Notes: generated by a model from the letters alone, not told the origin. Shown: positions 1 through 10,726, counted from the first letter of the stretch. The stretch is 33,920 bases of DNA from VRUB01 sp046758085 (GCA_046758085.1 JBHHZP010000023.1:1-33920); one strand, 5' to 3'. Translations and numbers: made by a program.

Positions 1-103
1 TCAGCATAACCCACGTGCCTTGAGGACGGGCAGGTCAAAACATTATGTCTAGCTGGGATGCTTGTAAAAACGTCAACCGCAACCGCCGTGTAGAGAACGA
101 CCC

Positions 104-1234
104 ATGTCGCAAGCAGATTCGCACAATCCCGGTCCCGTTGCCATGATGCGCTCCTGCATTCGACGGGTCGCCACCGGACCGGAGCTTAGCAAGGACATCT
201 CATTCGAGGAAGCGCGTGCGGCCATGGACGCTATCCTTCACGGGAAAGTGGGCGCGGTGCAGGCGGGAGTTTTCCTCATTGCGTTGCGTATGAAGCGGGA
301 AACCGATGACGAGAACAAGGGCGTGCTGCAGGCGATCATGGATGCCACGACCATGGCAGTCGCCGCCGTGGACGAGGTGTTCCATGTGGCCGATCCTTAT
401 GACGGATTCACTCGCGGTCTACCGGTGTCCCCGTTTCTGCCCGCCGTGCTCGCTGCCTGTGATGTGCCCGCCGTGTCTCATGGTCTCGAGAGCGTGGGTC
501 CGAAGTACGGCGTCACGCACGCGCAGGTATTGCGGGCGGCCGGGGTCGACGTCGATTTAAACGTGGCTGAGGCCGCCGAGCGCATCGGCGCGCCCGAAAT
601 CGGCTGGGCCTACGTGGACCAGAAGGCCTTTTGCCTGCCGCTGTACGAGCTCGTGGAGCTGCGTACCCTGATCGTAAAACGGCCGGCGATCACGACAGTG
701 GAGGTGCTTGCCGGGCCGATCCGGGGCCGGAAGAAGACCCACATCGCCACCGGCTACGTGCACAAACCGTATCCCCAGATATACGCGCTGCTCGCGCGCC
801 ATGCAGGCTTCGACACGGCCGCATTGATTCGAGGTGTCGAAGGCGGCGTGATTCCGTCGCTGCAGCGGCCGAGCAAGGTGTTCTATTATCACGGCGATGG
901 CGAGCTCGAGCAGATGCCGGTGAATCCGGCGACGATCGGTATCCGCCAGTCTAGCCGGGCGGTGCCGATGCCTGGTGTGTTCACCAGGTCGGTTGGCGGC
1001 AGCGAGGATGGGGTGACGGTGCTTGATACGCAGGCCATCGCGCAGGCCGCGGCCGAAGCGGGCCTCACGGCACTCGAGGGTCAGCGCGGTGCTGCCTACG
1101 ACAGTCTTGTCTACGGTGCCGCAATCTGCTTGTGCCACCTCAAACGTTACAATTCTCTCAATGCGGCCGCCGATGCTGTAAGGAACATTCTGGATACCGG
1201 TGTTCCTTTAGCACGGTTTCGATCACAGCAGTAG
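104..1234 (+). CDS. TrpD2/YbiB-like glycosyl transferase family protein
   Basis: The 376-residue product resembles the anthranilate phosphoribosyltransferase superfamily (nucleoside phosphorylase class III fold), most like the TrpD2/YbiB branch. The N-terminal helical part (about residues 20-85, with the AVQAGVFLIALRMKRET stretch) matches the family's small alpha domain. The larger domain contains SHGLESVGPKYGVTHAQVL (about 125-143), where TrpD has its glycine-rich phosphoribosyl-diphosphate loop, and a GRKKTHIATGYVHKPY segment. Known YbiB/TrpD2 proteins bind nucleic acids rather than making tryptophan, and no other trp gene lies nearby, so a tryptophan role is unlikely. The ATG at 104 has only a weak upstream ribosome binding site. 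It runs convergently toward the FadL gene and the two share a strong terminator hairpin. The family is fairly sure; the function is not. Confidence 0.8.
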   Translation: MSQADSHNPGPVAMMRSCIRRVATGPELSKDISFEEARAAMDAILHGKVGAVQAGVFLIALRMKRETDDENKGVLQAIMDATTMAVAAVDEVFHVADPYDGFTRGLPVSPFLPAVLAACDVPAVSHGLESVGPKYGVTHAQVLRAAGVDVDLNVAEAAERIGAPEIGWAYVDQKAFCLPLYELVELRTLIVKRPAITTVEVLAGPIRGRKKTHIATGYVHKPYPQIYALLARHAGFDTAALIRGVEGGVIPSLQRPSKVFYYHGDGELEQMPVNPATIGIRQSSRAVPMPGVFTRSVGGSEDGVTVLDTQAIAQAAAEAGLTALEGQRGAAYDSLVYGAAICLCHLKRYNSLNAAADAVRNILDTGVPLARFRSQQ

Positions 1235-1260
1235 AACCAGGCAGGCGGACTCAAATCAAT

Positions 1261-1291
1261 AAGAAAACCCGGCGTTGCGCCGGGTTTTCTT
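1261..1291. terminator. bidirectional rho-independent terminator
   Basis: A perfect 14-bp inverted repeat (arms 1261-1274 and 1278-1291, loop TTG) has a GC-rich core CCCGGCG flanked by A-rich and T-rich ends. It can therefore stop transcription from both sides. It lies between the convergent trpD2-like and FadL genes. Confidence 0.9.
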
Positions 1292-1311
1292 GGTCGGGAT
1301 CGTTTGTGTTG

Positions 1312-2559
1312 TCAGAATGACTTGCCGACGCCGATGCCGACCAGAATCGCATCCGATTTGTACGTGCCATTAAAGGCGTTCGTGCCGTTCGGATCGCCGC
1401 CGACGAATGGGGTTGTGTTGTTTATGGTGCGGTCGTCCCAATCGACGAACATGATGGCTCCCTCGAGGTCCCAGGTCTTTATACGTTGTTTTATGCCGAA
1501 GCTTACAAACTGGCGGTCGGCATCGGGAATCCTTGCGGTAAACGTTGCATCAGGCTGCGGCGTTTCGTCAAAGGTGTAGCCGAAGCGCAGCTGGGTCTTG
1601 TTGCTCAACTGATAGGTAAAGCCCAGACGATAGGCTTCGACGTCATCCCAATTGTTTACGTTGGTGCTCAAAACCGTTCCGGGAGGCGCGACGGACGTCG
1701 CCTTGATGACGAGCGTATCGAACGTACTCCATTTAGTGTGCTCGATGTCGAACTCGATGCCGAGCTTGTCCGTCGCCTTGTAGCGCGCGCCGATCTGCAG
1801 CATGTCCGGAAACTCAACCTCGAGCTCGGCGCCAAAGGCGAAAGACCCCAGACTACGCAAGTCCGCGACGCCGTCTATCTTGACCTCGACGCTGGAGCGG
1901 TACGACGCACCGGCGCTCCAACGGCCCTTGGAGTAAAGCACCGCAGCGTTCCAACCCCAATCGGCCCCGCTGCCGTTGATCGTTGCCGCCGCGGAGTCGA
2001 GATTCGCTTTGCCCACCTTGTAATAGTCAATGCCAAACGCCACGCTGATGTTGTCATTGAACGCATAAGCAAAGTTGGGGTTGATATTGAACATCTCGAT
2101 CCGGCTGCGCGTGGGTTGCAACCCCGCAAGCGGTCCGGCGAAGTTCGGGAACGCGCCTACCGGCCAATTCGTCTCCAGACCGAAGGGCGCGCTGATATTC
2201 AAACCGAAGGTCCACGGCTCACCAAAGTGGGTCATGAAATAGAGGTTGGGGACAAAGAAGGGCGAGTCGGGATCGCTCTCGCTGGCGCCTGCCGCGTTGC
2301 TCACCTCGGTATCCGGCTCGATCACGACCACGCCGGCGACAAAGTTATTACCTTTGTGGAACGCCATGGCCGCCGGATTGTAGACTAGCGCCCCGAGCTC
2401 CTCGGAATTGGCCACTAGCGCATTGGCGGTGCCGAGTCCGGCGATCGAGGATTCCGGCACACGAAAGCCCGAGGCATTGGCGGTACCTGTGAATAACATC
2501 AGGACACCGGCCAAGGCTAGGGCGGTGGTTTGAGCGCAAATGCGCCGTGTATGTTTCAT
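1312..2559 (-). CDS. OmpP1/FadL family outer membrane transporter
   Basis: This 415-residue protein has an N-terminal signal peptide (basic start, hydrophobic run, likely cleavage after TANA near residue 29). The mature start, SGFRVPESSIAGLGTANA, is the classic FadL N-terminus, followed by ELGALVYNPAAM, the family's NPA motif. The rest alternates short beta-strand-like segments, and the last residue is Phe, as expected for a protein inserted by the BAM machinery. FadL proteins form 14-stranded barrels that let hydrophobic compounds cross the outer membrane. The substrate cannot be told from sequence. A GGAGGCGAG ribosome binding site sits just before the ATG at 2559. A second FadL-family gene starts divergently at 3146. 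Confidence 0.9.
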   Translation of the reverse strand: MKHTRRICAQTTALALAGVLMLFTGTANASGFRVPESSIAGLGTANALVANSEELGALVYNPAAMAFHKGNNFVAGVVVIEPDTEVSNAAGASESDPDSPFFVPNLYFMTHFGEPWTFGLNISAPFGLETNWPVGAFPNFAGPLAGLQPTRSRIEMFNINPNFAYAFNDNISVAFGIDYYKVGKANLDSAAATINGSGADWGWNAAVLYSKGRWSAGASYRSSVEVKIDGVADLRSLGSFAFGAELEVEFPDMLQIGARYKATDKLGIEFDIEHTKWSTFDTLVIKATSVAPPGTVLSTNVNNWDDVEAYRLGFTYQLSNKTQLRFGYTFDETPQPDATFTARIPDADRQFVSFGIKQRIKTWDLEGAIMFVDWDDRTINNTTPFVGGDPNGTNAFNGTYKSDAILVGIGVGKSF

Positions 2560-3145
2560 GGTCTCGCCTCCTTACATAGTGGGTTTGTAGAAGCCATGTC
2601 GAGACGTCGTGCCGGGCGGCTTTATTGTTTGCTTAACGGACCGGCAGCCCCTTGCGTCGAATGTTGAATCAATCGGATTATCAGAGCAAATCCAACGCGG
2701 TCGATCGTTTTCTCTTGCACTGCATTGGCTCGCCAAGGGGCGCGACGGGGTGTGCTGTTGTGCACCGCAACAAAGCAAATCCAGCGCTGCGGGATAGGCA
2801 GAGCTATGCAGGACGGAGTATTGACAACACCTCCTCGAGCAAACAAACATACTCATCGGCCCTTCATTGGTTTGCGCTCAACCCTCCACAATGGGCGCCT
2901 GGATAAGCACAAAAACACGGGCGGCAACACAGACGGCCCTGGACCAATCTCAAGCAACCGTACAGACGCCATGCAGCGGTGCCCCGTTTGCGTGCAATAG
3001 GAACAAAGCTTAAACGACCGGCAATCTACAAATATTGATCTGGATCAAGGCGCGGTCCAGGTTATTGGCTTAAACAGTTGGGCTACGGCTGAACACAATC
3101 ATTTAAAGTAGATTTTTACCATCATAACCTGGAGGAGCATCTGCT
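2560..3145. other. divergent intergenic region between two FadL genes
   Basis: About 585 bases lie between the divergent FadL-family genes. No convincing gene was found; the short open frames here lack ribosome binding sites and recognisable products. The right part carries an FNR-type palindrome at 3035-3048. The middle part (about 2600-2900) holds nothing I can name. Confidence 0.6.
3035..3048 (+). promoter_or_regulatory. FNR/Anr/Dnr-type operator upstream of fadL-like gene
   Basis: TTGATctggATCAA is a perfect match to the FNR-family consensus TTGAT-N4-ATCAA. Its centre lies about 104 bases before the ATG of the FadL-like gene at 3146. A class II promoter would start transcription near 3083, and a weak -10-like stretch (TTAAAC) lies near 3070-3075. 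Confidence 0.7.
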
Positions 3146-4531
3146 ATGGCTAAAAAATGGTCCAAGCTGACACTGACCTTTGCAGTTGGCCTTGCCGTCT
3201 CGGCACCGGCTAGCGTCTTTGCTACCAACGGTTATTTCTCCCATGGGTTCAGCGTCAAGGAGAAGGCGCTCGCCGGCGCCGGAGTGGCGTTTCCGCAAGA
3301 TTCGCTGGCTGCCGCGAACAACCCCGCTGGCATGGTGTTTGTGGGCAAGCGTCTCGATGTGGGTGCGGCCTTGTTCAGCCCAAACAGGGACTATACGACG
3401 ACCGGGGCCTCCGGAGTGCCGCTCGGTACGCCCTGTGCCGCGCTGCCCGGGGGCCAGTGCCCGTTCGAGATCGGGCCCCAGTCCTTGAACAGCGAGAACG
3501 ACCTGTTCTTGATCCCCCAGTTCGGCCGCAACTGGATGATCGGGAACAACAGCTCGGCCGGTCTCAGCATCTACGGCAACGGCGGCATGAACACGGAGTG
3601 GGAAGGTGGAACGGCCAGCACGCAAGGCCCCCTCGGTACCTTCACACAGTTCCCCGGAACCTTCGGCTCCGGCACCGCGGGTGTCGATCTGGCACAAATT
3701 TTCTTTAACGGGAGCTATGCCAGAAAATTTGGATCCAAGGGCCAGGCCGCTTGGGGCGTGAGCGGTATCATTGCGGTGCAGTCATTCGAGGCCAAGGGGC
3801 TGGAGCAGTTCGCCCCGTTCTCGACCAATCCGTCGAAGCTATCGAACAACAGCCACGAGATCACGACCGGCTTCGGTTTCAAGGTCGGAATTCAGGGCAA
3901 GGTGACGTCCAAGCTCGCGCTCGGTGCCTCGTATCAGAGCGAGATCGACATGGACGAGTTTGAGGACTACGCGGGCCTGTTCGCCGAGAACGGCGGCTTT
4001 GACATCCCGGCGACCTATACCGTGGGGCTCGTGCTGGATGTGACCGAGCGCGCAAAATTCGTCCTTGATATCCAGGAGATCCTGTACAGCGATGTTCCGT
4101 CGATCGCGAACCCTTTTTCGCCGCTGCTCACACAATGTATGCCGGGCCTGCCCACAACCGGCGGCACCGGCCCGGGCTGTCTCGGGGGCCCCAATGGTGC
4201 CGGCTTCGGCTGGGAGGACATGACCGTCGTCAAGCTCGGGTATCAGTGGCGGAGCGGCTCGAAGTGGACCTGGCGCGTGGGTTTCAGCACGGGCGATCAG
4301 CCGATTCCGAGCTCCGAGGTGCTGTTCAACATCCTCGCCCCGGGCGTGATGGAAGAGCACGTCACCTTCGGGTTTACCCGCACGCTCGGAAAGAGCAGCG
4401 AGGTGAATTTTGCGGCGATGGTCGCACCGAACAACAGCATCACGGGCGCCAACCCGCTCGATCCGGCGCAGACCATCGAGCTGGAGATGCAGCAGTGGGA
4501 GCTTGCCGCCACCTGGGGCAAGAAGTTCTAG
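3146..4531 (+). CDS. OmpP1/FadL family outer membrane protein
   Basis: The 461-residue product has a signal peptide (MAKKWSKLTLTFAVGL..., likely cleaved after VFA near residue 26). The mature start TNGYFSHGFSVKEKALAGAG and the SLAAANNPAGM motif are typical of a FadL subfamily. A barrel-like pattern continues to the C-terminal WELAATWGKKF, ending in Phe. It is longer than the first FadL gene and clearly from a different branch, so the pair is not a recent duplication. The GGAGG ribosome binding site at about 3131-3135 supports the start at 3146. The next gene codes a secreted SCP2-like protein on the same strand, which suggests that uptake of a hydrophobic compound is followed by periplasmic carriage. 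An FNR-type box lies upstream. Confidence 0.88.
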   Translation: MAKKWSKLTLTFAVGLAVSAPASVFATNGYFSHGFSVKEKALAGAGVAFPQDSLAAANNPAGMVFVGKRLDVGAALFSPNRDYTTTGASGVPLGTPCAALPGGQCPFEIGPQSLNSENDLFLIPQFGRNWMIGNNSSAGLSIYGNGGMNTEWEGGTASTQGPLGTFTQFPGTFGSGTAGVDLAQIFFNGSYARKFGSKGQAAWGVSGIIAVQSFEAKGLEQFAPFSTNPSKLSNNSHEITTGFGFKVGIQGKVTSKLALGASYQSEIDMDEFEDYAGLFAENGGFDIPATYTVGLVLDVTERAKFVLDIQEILYSDVPSIANPFSPLLTQCMPGLPTTGGTGPGCLGGPNGAGFGWEDMTVVKLGYQWRSGSKWTWRVGFSTGDQPIPSSEVLFNILAPGVMEEHVTFGFTRTLGKSSEVNFAAMVAPNNSITGANPLDPAQTIELEMQQWELAATWGKKF

Positions 4532-4652
4532 CGACGGGACGTTCGGAGTCGGGATAATCACGAAGGGCTGCGTGCGCGTGGCCCCGATTCCGGTTCAACC
4601 GGGTGCACGCACAGAATGCACCGCTACCCATTATCGTTATGGTGAGACTGTT

Positions 4653-5174
4653 ATGAATCCATATAAACTGACGATCCCGGCTTTCACCGCCACCTTGCTA
4701 CTGCTGACAGCCGGACTGGCGCAGGCGGCGCCGGTGTTCATGTCGGCCGAGTGGGCGGCGCAGGCATGCAAGGTTTGGAACCAGGACCCGGTTCTGACAA
4801 GGGATCTGGCGGAAAAGTGGATCAAGAATGACGAGGGCCGCGGATATAAGGTGATGCAGCTATATTGCCGGGATTGCGCCGACAGCCTGAAGGCCGAGCT
4901 CAAGGTATCCGAGAAGGATGGTAAGGTCATGTGCGTGTATGGCGGCCAGGCCACGGATACGCTCGACAAATCGGTCGATTACCTGATGTGGGCCGACACC
5001 AATCGTTGGGAGGAGATGGGGGCCGGCAAGTACGGACCGATGAAGGCGATGTTGCTTTTTCGCCTCAAGTTCAAGGGGCCGAAGTGGGAAGCCATGAAAA
5101 ATATGGGGCCCTTCGAAAACTTCCTGCTGTTAACGGGCAAGGTATCGAACGACGCATCGAGCTGCCCGTCGTAA
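4653..5174 (+). CDS. exported SCP2-like (sterol carrier) protein
   Basis: The 173-residue product has a clear signal peptide (MNPYKLTIPAFTATLLLL..., cleavage near QAA, residue 22-24). The C-terminal half, with FRLKFKGPKWEAMKNMGPFE and a closing LLLTGKV, resembles SCP2-like lipid-binding domains. Four mature cysteines, including CRDC, could form disulfides in the periplasm. An open frame extends upstream to 4410 but overlaps the FadL-like gene; the ATG at 4653 gives a proper signal peptide and was chosen for that reason. It sits 121 bases downstream of the FadL-like gene on the same strand. A role as periplasmic carrier for the porin's hydrophobic substrate is inferred. Confidence 0.7.
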   Translation: MNPYKLTIPAFTATLLLLTAGLAQAAPVFMSAEWAAQACKVWNQDPVLTRDLAEKWIKNDEGRGYKVMQLYCRDCADSLKAELKVSEKDGKVMCVYGGQATDTLDKSVDYLMWADTNRWEEMGAGKYGPMKAMLLFRLKFKGPKWEAMKNMGPFENFLLLTGKVSNDASSCPS

Positions 5175-5312
5175 GAGGCTCGCTCCAACCCGGTTCGTGC
5201 CGCGAGCATAGCGGCGCTGCGTAGCGCGGTCGGGAACACGATGCCGGTCATCTTGCCTCTGGGTGGCCGCGATGGTGTATGATCGTGCCTAACCATTTTC
5301 TTCGTCTACACC

Positions 5313-5672
5313 ATGGCTGAGAATAAAGAGCGCCTCATCGCGTTGTTGCGGCGTTTACCGGCCGAGCAGGTGGCGCATCTGTTGGATTACGCCGAGTTTC
5401 TGCTGCAGCGCCACGGACTTTCCGAACAAGTCCCGCAGCCAGAAGATATCCCACGCCCAGCACAAGAAACCGTGGTCCAGGCGATCAAGCGCTTATCTGC
5501 AAGCTACCCCATGCTGGACCGCCAGAAACTATTCGGCGAGACCACCGCGCTCATGGCGCAGCATCTGCTGGAAGGAAAAGATGTGGTGGCGGTGGTTGAT
5601 GAGCTCGAGCTGCTGTTTCGCCGGCACTATAACGCGCTGATCGATTCCGAGAAAGACACGCGCGGGGAGTAA
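5313..5672 (+). CDS. small conserved-type protein of unknown function
   Basis: The 119-residue soluble protein is predicted mostly helical and carries no signal peptide. The N-terminal segment (LIALLRRLPAEQVAHLLDYA, about residues 9-28) resembles the short helical domain seen in DUF2281-type proteins, some of which are antitoxins; that resemblance is weak. The C-terminal segment holds charged helices (about 75-110). No toxin-like partner gene is adjacent. The ATG at 5313 has no strong ribosome binding site, but codon pattern and composition look genuine. I do not recognise the function. Confidence 0.6.
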   Translation: MAENKERLIALLRRLPAEQVAHLLDYAEFLLQRHGLSEQVPQPEDIPRPAQETVVQAIKRLSASYPMLDRQKLFGETTALMAQHLLEGKDVVAVVDELELLFRRHYNALIDSEKDTRGE

Positions 5673-5717
5673 AACGACGGCAGTCGCTCGTAGTCGATAC
5701 TGCGTAATCCTTTACGC

Positions 5718-5738
5718 TAACATATTATCGTTATGTTA
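5718..5738. repeat. AT-rich inverted repeat between convergent genes
   Basis: The arms TAACATA and TATGTTA are perfect complements separated by 7 bases, in a stretch much richer in A and T than its surroundings. It lies between the ends of the small gene at 5313 and the ATPase gene at 5821. It could be an operator or a weak terminator; nothing decides between these. Confidence 0.35.
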
Positions 5739-5820
5739 TCGTCTTCGCGCCGGTGCCGCTGTGGTACTTCAAGCGCAAGCCAAGGTGGCGTGTGCTATCA
5801 GCACGGCGACTGGGAAAATG

Positions 5821-7404
5821 TTAAATGTGCCGTGCTTGCCGGTGCATGCGTAGCGCGTCGGTGATCTGCGGCCCGGTGACTTCTTGCGTCGTGTCGACGG
5901 TGACCACGTAGCCTTGCTCTGTTTCGGTGAGCGGTTCGTGCGTTGCGAGCTGGTACACCAGCACGGCGGTATCGGCCTCCGAGGCATCGCGGCGTTTGCG
6001 CTCGCGCTTAAGGACTCGCGTGCGCAGGACCTCTTCTGGTGTCTGGCAGTGCAGAATTATGAAAGGCAATCCGCGCTGTCGCGCCAGGCCATGGAAGCTG
6101 TCGCGCTGCGCACGTTTCAGGAAGGCTGCATCCACGATTACGCTAAAACCCGCGTCCAGCAACATAGCGGCCAGGCCGGCCAACCAGGCATAGGTCTGGC
6201 GGGTGCTGTGCGCGCTGTAGAGCCCGCGATCGAGATCGGAGCGGGTGCGCGCATCGGGTGGTAGCGCGTGCAGGCGCTTTCTTTCTATGTCGGAGCGGAT
6301 GCGTATGGCGGGCGTGTGCTCGAGCAATGCCTGTGCCATCGTGGTCTTTCCGGACCCGGAAAGGCCGTGAGTGATAATCAGGCGTGGTTGCGGCACGTGC
6401 GTGTAGCTTTCGGTCAACGCGATATAACCGGCGTACTCCCGAAGCACCTTGCTTCGCTCACCCTGCGCAAGCCCCGCCTGGCGTGCGCGGATAGTATCCA
6501 CCATGGCGCGCACCATCGCGCGATAGGCCAGGTAGTATCGAAGCACCTCCAGTCCGGCATAATCCCCGGTGTATTCCAGATAGGCATTCAGAAAGCGGCG
6601 CGCCAATCGAGCCTGATTCCGGTCATCCAGGTCCATCACCAGAAACGCCGCTTCGCTCATGACGTCGATCCAGCGCAGATCATCGTTGAACTCGATACAA
6701 TCGAATACTAGAACCTTGTCATCGAGCAGCGCAATATTGCGCAGATGCATATCGCCGTGGCATTCCCGAACGAAGCCGTTTTGCTTACGTCGCCATAAGA
6801 TATCCCGACACCGACCGTACTCCTCTTGCGCCCAGACCCTGAGTGCTTGCAGGCGCTCGATGTCGGTCTTGCGTGTCAACGCCACGTGCACTCGATCGAA
6901 GTTCGCCATCACCAGGTTGTCAACTTGCTCGGGATCACCGTAACGGCTGCGTGGTCCGGCTACCTCGACGCTGCCGTGAAACGCGGCCAGGGATGCAGCG
7001 AGCTGATCGATGTAGCGATTGCGTAAGGCACCACGCTCGGCTACACGATCGAGCTGTGCCTCCTGCGGGAACTGCACCATCTTGATGGCATACTCGAAGG
7101 CCTCACCGGGACCGTTTAAGACCGGTTGCTCGGGAGTGCCCGTGATGTTGACGACCTCAATATACAGGCGTGGCGCGAGACGCTGGTTCAGCCTGAGCTC
7201 CTGGTGGCAATAAAAGCGGCGTTTTTCCAGGGTGGAGAAATCGAGGAAGCCCAGGTTGACCGGTTTCTTGATTTTATAGGCGAAGGGACCGGTCAGGATC
7301 ACCCAGGAAATGTGGGTCTCGACCACGACAATCTCCTGCACCGCGTGATCGTAGAGCGCGGGGTCCTGCAGGCGGCGGATCAGTGTGCTGGCGTTAACGG
7401 GCAC
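5821..7404 (-). CDS. bifunctional aminoglycoside phosphotransferase-like/ATP-binding protein
   Basis: The 527-residue protein has two domains. The N-terminal part (about 1-330) is an aminoglycoside/choline-kinase-like fold with the catalytic motif HGDMHLRN and the metal-binding VFDCIEF stretch. The C-terminal part (about 340-520) is a P-loop kinase/ATPase with Walker A GLSGSGKTT, a 'zeta toxin/gluconate kinase-like' layout and the HCQTPEEVLRTRV segment. This fusion is known across proteobacteria; its substrate is not established, and an antibiotic-resistance role should not be assumed. The start is a GTG at 7404 preceded by AGGAAG; no nearer ATG fits. A TTGAC-N4-GTCAA palindrome lies about 135 bases upstream. 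Confidence 0.87.
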   Translation of the reverse strand: MPVNASTLIRRLQDPALYDHAVQEIVVVETHISWVILTGPFAYKIKKPVNLGFLDFSTLEKRRFYCHQELRLNQRLAPRLYIEVVNITGTPEQPVLNGPGEAFEYAIKMVQFPQEAQLDRVAERGALRNRYIDQLAASLAAFHGSVEVAGPRSRYGDPEQVDNLVMANFDRVHVALTRKTDIERLQALRVWAQEEYGRCRDILWRRKQNGFVRECHGDMHLRNIALLDDKVLVFDCIEFNDDLRWIDVMSEAAFLVMDLDDRNQARLARRFLNAYLEYTGDYAGLEVLRYYLAYRAMVRAMVDTIRARQAGLAQGERSKVLREYAGYIALTESYTHVPQPRLIITHGLSGSGKTTMAQALLEHTPAIRIRSDIERKRLHALPPDARTRSDLDRGLYSAHSTRQTYAWLAGLAAMLLDAGFSVIVDAAFLKRAQRDSFHGLARQRGLPFIILHCQTPEEVLRTRVLKRERKRRDASEADTAVLVYQLATHEPLTETEQGYVVTVDTTQEVTGPQITDALRMHRQARHI

Positions 7405-7532
7405 CTCGGTGCTTCCTGTGTGGTGGTTGAAACGGGGGGCAAGACCCGATAGCGCCAGGCAGCAAACTCGCCGTCGGCAATCTGTTGCATGGCTTCTTGA
7501 TCCGAAGTTTAACCTGTTTCATGGTGATCTTT

Positions 7533-7546
7533 TTGACATAGGTCAA
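7533..7546. promoter_or_regulatory. FNR/Dnr-like palindrome
   Basis: TTGACataggTCAA (arms TTGAC and GTCAA) is a perfect palindrome differing from the FNR consensus at one base in each arm. It could act on the ATPase gene (start 7404) or face the ppsA remnant at 7748. A TAAGCT -10-like stretch at 7569-7574 favours the plus-strand direction. Confidence 0.45.
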
Positions 7547-7747
7547 ACCTTCCCCGTGCCCTGTGAGTTAAGCTTTTTAAGAAATTAGTCGCCTCAGTCG
7601 AGACGGCGGCGGGTTAGCGCACGGGCACGATTGCACTGCCTGGCGTAGCACCGTCAACCGAGCCGGCGCCCTTTGCGGGCCGCTTCGTTCGCTTTGATCC
7701 AGAGATTGATGTTGCCTAAGCCAAGATCGCGCACCGAGGAATCGATC

Positions 7748-7903
7748 GTGGAGCAATACCAGTTCATACGGCGCTTCGCAGAGATTGGCATTAAAGACGT
7801 CCCAATCGTCGGAGGCAAGAATGCCTCACTGGGGGAGAGGTACCGGGAGCTTGCGGGCAAAGGCGTCAAGGTGCCCAACGGGTTTGCGATCACGGCCGCG
7901 GCA
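7748..7903 (+). pseudogene. ppsA: 5' fragment of phosphoenolpyruvate synthase gene
   Basis: Starting at the GTG at 7748 (strand frame 2), about 52 codons match the N-terminus of PEP synthase. The matching stretch includes IKDVPIVGGKNASLGERYRE followed by LAGKGVKVPNGFAITAAA, the family's conserved ATP-grasp start. Intact PpsA is about 790 residues; here similarity stops after ITAAA, and a stop follows at 7919-7921. The rest of the gene is absent, and the sequence switches directly into a methionine adenosyltransferase gene end. It cannot make an active enzyme. Identification is confident because the motif is very well conserved. Confidence 0.85.
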
Positions 7904-8252
7904 ACCGTGCCAATGGCGTGATCGCCCGCTATCGGCCGATGGCTTTGGAGGCGGTGGCCGGCAAGAATGCGGTGACCCATGTCGGCAAGCTGTATAACCT
8001 GGTGGCTCGGACGATTTCGGGGGCCCTGGTCTCCGAGCTCGGGGAGATCAGGGTGGCCCGCTGTGCGCCGGTGAGCCGAATCGGCCAGCCCGCGCCCATG
8101 CCCCGCAAATTGTCGATATTGAGGTCGCTACGGCGGATGAGGGGCTCGATCCGGGGCTGCGCGCACGCATCCGCGAGATCACCGAAACCGAGCTTCAGGG
8201 GATAAATACCCTGTGGCAGAAGGTGATTAGGGGGCCCGTGGCGCCGTATTAA
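7894..8252 (+). pseudogene. 3' fragment of archaeal-type methionine adenosyltransferase gene
   Basis: In frame 1 from about 7894 the reading GRGNRANGVIARYRPMALEA continues into GKNAVTHVGKLYNLVA. This is the conserved region of the archaeal-type S-adenosylmethionine synthetase, which also occurs in some bacteria. The frame then breaks near 8098-8103. The C-terminal reading resumes in frame 0 as PQIVDIEVATADEGLDPGL and runs to a natural stop at 8250-8252. About 118 of the roughly 400 codons remain, with one frameshift. No ribosome binding site or start codon serves this piece. It is fused at its left edge to the ppsA fragment. Confidence 0.75.
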
Positions 8253-8726
8253 AAGGTGTCTTTTGGGGCCCCGGGCCGGTTACAATATAGGGCGAACCTT
8301 TGGCAGCCGCAGTGGTCAAGTCCTGGTAGGCGCCACTGCTGGGCCTGCGCCGTGGTCCTTGATTATAGTGGCGCGTGACCCCACATACAGAAAACGTGCG
8401 TTAATTCAACAAGTTCGGCTGTACGCAGCCCCGAAAATATGGAATTGTTCGCTGTCCTTGTCTAGCCGCTTCGTGCCCGATCGCGACGGGCGGGTTGTTG
8501 AAAAAGTCGGGCCCTGGCTTTTTCGGCGGAAAAAACGGATGATCTGGGGCCCCGTTTTCTCCACACCGTACCACCCAGGGGAGTTATTTCCTGGTACCCG
8601 TGAACGACCCGCGTGACCCGCACGCCGGATGCGCTAGGGGACGCGGAGGCGAGGAGAAAGCGGCAGCGGCAAAGGGACCGCGCGAGCCGAGCCGGATTAC
8701 TTGGATAGAGTGTGAAAGGCAGATTA
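8253..8726 (+). other. intergenic region upstream of rpoD
   Basis: About 470 bases between the pseudogene and rpoD. The open frame 8263-8616 has no recognisable product. A hairpin-like element with arms GAAAAAG and CTTTTTC lies at 8500-8524 and could terminate read-through from the left. The rpoD promoter is presumably here, but I cannot place it with confidence. Confidence 0.5.
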
Positions 8727-10538
<1,812 letters not shown>

Positions 10539-10576
10539 CCTGTTGCCCCGTTGGCTGGGGCCGGGACGATCGTAGC

Positions 10577-10601
10577 GCAGGCCGCCCCATGGGTGGCCTG
10601 C
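10577..10601 (+). terminator. probable terminator hairpin after rpoD
   Basis: The arms GCAGGCCGCCC and GGGTGGCCTGC pair over 11 positions with one G-T wobble and a 3-base loop. It lies about 40 bases after the rpoD stop. The T-tract after it is poor, so efficiency is uncertain. Confidence 0.5.
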
Positions 10602-10726
10602 AGTAGTCGTTTCCGCCCACGTCCCAAAGGCGGGTTGCGCTCACGGCTGTGCCAACCCCATTACGAACTAAGCCTGGGGTATCGCCATGTAGAATTGTGG
10701 CGCATGCCGCGCAGCCATGACCTGAC

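Noticed and set aside
557..1138. 193-codon open frame antisense to the trpD2-like gene
   Set aside because: It is a GC-rich shadow of a well-supported gene, with no ribosome binding site or recognisable product.
3839..4561. 240-codon antisense frame over the second FadL-like gene
   Set aside because: Shadow frame; it lacks a start signal and has a composition typical of antisense GC-rich translation.
5821..7404. Antibiotic resistance role for the phosphotransferase-like fusion
   Set aside because: The fused P-loop domain marks a widespread chromosomal family with no established resistance function.
8263..8616. 117-codon frame upstream of rpoD
   Set aside because: No ribosome binding site, no known motif, and a composition like intergenic DNA.
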